Positions 5,573-7,561 of a stretch of 7,561 nucleotides of DNA are shown here, piece by piece; position 1 is the stretch's first letter, and each line of letters opens with the position of its first letter. Position numbers and translations under genes: made by a program. Source of the stretch: Clostridia bacterium (GTDB lineage Bacteria; Bacillota_A; Clostridia; Christensenellales; Aristaeellaceae); NCBI GenBank assembly GCA_017464225.1, contig JAFUDW010000154.1, forward strand, positions 1 to 7,561. The letters are read 5' to 3'. The notes beneath the pieces were generated by a model. It saw nothing but the letters and a program-made list of their open reading frames with translations. It had not been told where the DNA came from and did not search any database.

Positions 5573-6847
5573 TCAATTGGTAACGGTGATTGCCGATCGA
5601 ATCATCCCCATCCAGCAGGTATAAGGGATTTCCCCCGCAGTATCAGGGGTAAACTCGATCACATTGTCCCCCTTTTCCAGCGTCCAGGTGATATTCAGGG
5701 ATGGGATCACGATCTCATGGTTGCAGTTATTCAGCTTTTCAGCGTGCATGACCCAGCGCACGGGGATCCCTTTTTTGACGGTAAAGGCCGGATAGCCATG
5801 CCAATCCAGCTCGGTCTCCACCAGCTGCACCCCGTCCGCCGCCCGGGCGCGGATCGTTCCATCCCCGGCGCCGCCCAGGGAAACGCCTGAGAGCGACAGC
5901 GCGTTGGCCGTCATGGCCATGCTCATGATCAGCACCAGGATACCCGATGTCCAGCGCATGGGCCGGGCGTAACGGCGGTTGAGCTTGCCGCTGACCAGGC
6001 CAAAGCCCAGCATGAGCGGCACAGTGCCCAGGCTGAAGCACAGCATGGAAAGCGCGCCCATCCACCAACTCCCGGTGGCGAGGGCGTACACCTGCATGGC
6101 CTGCAGCGGACCGCAGGGCATGAGCCCGTTGATCAATCCAATCCACAGAGATGAATGGGCGCCGCCGCGCAGTAAGCCGCCGCGAAGCTTAACGGAAAAC
6201 AGCGGCAGCCGTCCGCGCAGCGGGGAGGCATCCAGCAGGTTCAGCGCCATGAGCAGCATGAAAACCGCCGCGATCCCCTGAATACCAGCCTGCGCCGACG
6301 CGCTGAGCTTGAACGCGCTGCCCAGCGCGCCAACGATGGCGCCGGTCAGCGTATAGGATATCACCCGGCCCAGATTATACAGCAGGTTGGTGCGCACAAC
6401 GCTCCGCTTTTCCTGCGCCTGAACGGCGCTTTGGGCCAGATTGATGCCGCCGCACATGGCTACGCAGTGCAGGCTGGTGGTAAGCCCCACCAGGAAAAGC
6501 GCTCCCAGCCCCATGCCCGCCTCCGCGGCGGACGAAGCGCCAAGCGCGCTTTGAAGCGGCGTGAACGCAAACAGGCAGAAGGCCCCGGCCGCCGTGAGCA
6601 GGATCAGCAGCGCCTTGAGCCAAACGTCTTTCGCCGATTCCCCTTTCAGCGTATAGCCTGCCTCCGATATCCGCCGGGACAGCTCGGCCAGGGTTTCGCC
6701 TTTTTCGTCCCACTGCGCCGTCAATTGTCCCTTGCGATAGTCGGCCCGGGGATCCTGAAGCCCCTTTACCCCACACACCGCACGCAGGATGGCCGTTTCA
6801 CAGTGCGGGCAGTGCATACCTTCCACGCGCCAAGTTTTTTGCCTCAT
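5573..6847 (-). CDS. HMA domain + TauE/SafE-type membrane core + cupredoxin-like domain fusion
   Basis: A 424-aa three-part protein. Residues 1-70 are a heavy-metal-associated domain with MHCPHC (11-16), the CxxC site that binds Cu(I) or similar soft metals in the cytoplasm. From about 73 to 320 is a polytopic core with the paired motifs LHCVAMCGG (126-134) and GLMPCGPLQ (241-249). These are typical of the TauE/SafE, DsbD_2-like proteins linked to copper handling and cytochrome assembly. Residues 330-424 form a cupredoxin-like beta domain with NNCNHEIVIP (373-382) and YTCWMGMI (409-416), in which C375, H377, C411, M413 and M415 are likely metal ligands. The order suggests metal passage from inside to outside. 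Its ATG overlaps the lipoprotein stop by 4 nt (ATGA), preceded by GGAAGG. This architecture is known in Clostridia; the metal and direction are inferred. Confidence 0.94.
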   Translation of the reverse strand: MRQKTWRVEGMHCPHCETAILRAVCGVKGLQDPRADYRKGQLTAQWDEKGETLAELSRRISEAGYTLKGESAKDVWLKALLILLTAAGAFCLFAFTPLQSALGASSAAEAGMGLGALFLVGLTTSLHCVAMCGGINLAQSAVQAQEKRSVVRTNLLYNLGRVISYTLTGAIVGALGSAFKLSASAQAGIQGIAAVFMLLMALNLLDASPLRGRLPLFSVKLRGGLLRGGAHSSLWIGLINGLMPCGPLQAMQVYALATGSWWMGALSMLCFSLGTVPLMLGFGLVSGKLNRRYARPMRWTSGILVLIMSMAMTANALSLSGVSLGGAGDGTIRARAADGVQLVETELDWHGYPAFTVKKGIPVRWVMHAEKLNNCNHEIVIPSLNITWTLEKGDNVIEFTPDTAGEIPYTCWMGMIRSAITVTN

Positions 6848-7317
6848 TCAAACACCTTCCAATTGGCAAACAGCGGAACGGCCTTGCTCAGTTCCTCGGC
6901 GGCAACGGTAATCATCCCATCTGATACGTCGAAATCGCTGATCGTATACGGATTGCAGCCCGCGGCCCGGGGCGTTCCCACCGTGTCATCCAAAAAGATC
7001 AGACCGCAGTTCTGACATTGCAGGATATGATCGCCCAGGTATTCAAAGTAAGCATAGGGGGAACCGCCGCAGGACTGACAGGTATTATAGGCCAGCCTGG
7101 GCTGTCCCTCGCCATCCACCATCGCGATCACCTGCATGGGCGTATTCTCCTGCACCCAATCAAAGAACGCAGGCTCATTATTCAGATCGTCAAGCGCGAT
7201 AGCGAATACCGTCTGCTCCGACGCCTCATCGGCTGTCTCTTTCTCCTTCGGCGCGCAGCCCACCGCAAGGATCACACACAGGCATATCAGTAAAAATAAA
7301 ACGCTCTTTCTCATCAT
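6844..7317 (-). CDS. DUF2318 (FtrD-like) metal-binding lipoprotein
   Basis: I choose the start at 7317 (157 aa), because GAAGGG lies 7 nt upstream and a lipoprotein signal follows directly (MMRKSVLFLLICLC, lipobox-like AVGC with C21). An in-frame ATG at 7335 has no ribosome site. Mature residues carry C80xxC83, C101xxC104 and a GCNP stretch with C121, in the spacing and context of DUF2318 (YNTCQSCGG, ILQCQNCG, AAGCNPYTI). This domain is known from membrane iron-transport-associated proteins and is thought to bind iron or another metal. The charged linker 23-36 would hold it away from the membrane. It is coupled by a 4-nt overlap to the HMA-TauE/SafE gene, so the two probably work together on one metal outside the cell. 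Which metal is unknown. Confidence 0.88.
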   Translation of the reverse strand: MMRKSVLFLLICLCVILAVGCAPKEKETADEASEQTVFAIALDDLNNEPAFFDWVQENTPMQVIAMVDGEGQPRLAYNTCQSCGGSPYAYFEYLGDHILQCQNCGLIFLDDTVGTPRAAGCNPYTISDFDVSDGMITVAAEELSKAVPLFANWKVFE

Positions 7318-7345
7318 ACAGCATCCCTTCTTCATAATCGCTTAT

Positions 7346-7378
7346 ATTATATATCTGTTTAGTAGTTTATTGTGTAAA
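7346..7378 (-). promoter_or_regulatory. Possible promoter of the lipoprotein/HMA-TauE pair
   Basis: On the minus strand a perfect TATAAT (7351-7346) lies 28 nt before the chosen start codon. The best -35-like hexamer, TTTACA (7378-7373), is 21 bp away, which is too long; shifting to TATATA gives 19 bp. The region is very AT-rich, so chance matches are likely. If real, the promoter is weak or activator-dependent. I see nothing else firm in 7379-7505 apart from a small CCTG-TTTT-CAGG hairpin near 7460-7471. Confidence 0.3.
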
Positions 7379-7511
7379 GGTTCTGTGAATAGTGCATGTA
7401 TTTTTATTAATATCAATCCCAATGAAGAAATGATACAGAACGCTGATGGAAGATAAACACCTGAAAACAGGAATTTGGCGGAAATGAGAACGTTAATGGG
7501 CGCTGCCCCAT

Positions 7512-7551
7512 AAAAACCCTGCCAGGGAGGGAAGGCCGTCCGGGGCCTTCC
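7512..7551 (-). terminator. Probable terminator of a gene beyond the right edge
   Basis: On the minus strand a perfect 8-bp stem GGAAGGCC / GGCCTTCC (7551-7530) is followed by a small CCCT-GGC-AGGG hairpin (7527-7517) and then TTTTT (7516-7512). Hairpin plus U-tract in this orientation would end transcription arriving from the right, separating the lipoprotein unit from it. The small hairpin alone is weak. Confidence 0.48.
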
Positions 7552-7561
7552 GGCCCGCTTC

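Noticed and set aside
4566..5624. Plus-strand open frame (352 codons) opposite the metal-binding protein and 99-aa genes
   Set aside because: Antisense to well-supported genes and crosses their promoter; no coherent domain.
7379..7440. Fur or Zur box in the AT-rich leader of the lipoprotein gene
   Set aside because: TATTAATA and TTGATA-like strings occur, but no 7-1-7 or TAATNATTA-type palindrome could be traced; AT-richness explains them.

Overview
The window looks like chromosomal DNA from a Gram-positive, Clostridia-type bacterium (Bacillota). The reasons are strong AGGAGG-type ribosome binding sites, sigma-A promoters with TTGACA, a lipoprotein plus several signal-peptide proteins, and protein families (DUF2318 lipoprotein, HMA-TauE/SafE-cupredoxin fusion, SH3b/peptidoglycan-binding protein) common in anaerobic Firmicutes. 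The DNA is fairly GC-rich, which explains the many long open frames opposite or across the real genes. All eight genes lie on the minus strand, so transcription runs from high to low coordinates. I see no rRNA, tRNA, CRISPR array, insertion sequence or prophage.

In transcription order, the right edge (7336-7561) holds a probable terminator of a gene outside the window and an AT-rich leader. Next comes a translationally coupled pair: a DUF2318 lipoprotein with Cys pairs (7317-6844) and a three-domain metal protein, HMA + TauE/SafE membrane core + cupredoxin-like tail (6847-5573). A 143-bp gap carries a near-consensus promoter and a leader with two hairpins that share the same five-base loop. 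Four genes follow: a 99-aa membrane protein with an HxCxxxxCxxC motif (5429-5130), a ZnuA/AdcA-like metal-binding protein with an acidic, histidine-free loop (5027-4068), a small secreted OB-fold-like protein (3990-3553), and a secreted SH3b/peptidoglycan-binding protein ending in two back-to-back DnaJ-type CxxCxGxG motifs (3563-2904). An intrinsic terminator (2850-2875) closes this set.

The last unit has its own strong promoter (2755-2783), a four-copy 8-bp repeat in its leader, a sodium:solute symporter (2688-1117) and an overlapping amidohydrolase (1120-263). These probably import and hydrolyse one unknown small molecule. The left 262 bp hold only hairpins, probably terminators.

The most interesting part is 2904-7317: six adjacent co-directional genes, all predicted to act at the membrane or outside it, most carrying Cys/His or acidic metal-binding motifs, with no ABC permease or ATPase beside the binding protein. 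I read it as an envelope metal-handling locus (copper and zinc, perhaps iron). This role is inferred from motifs and gene order.
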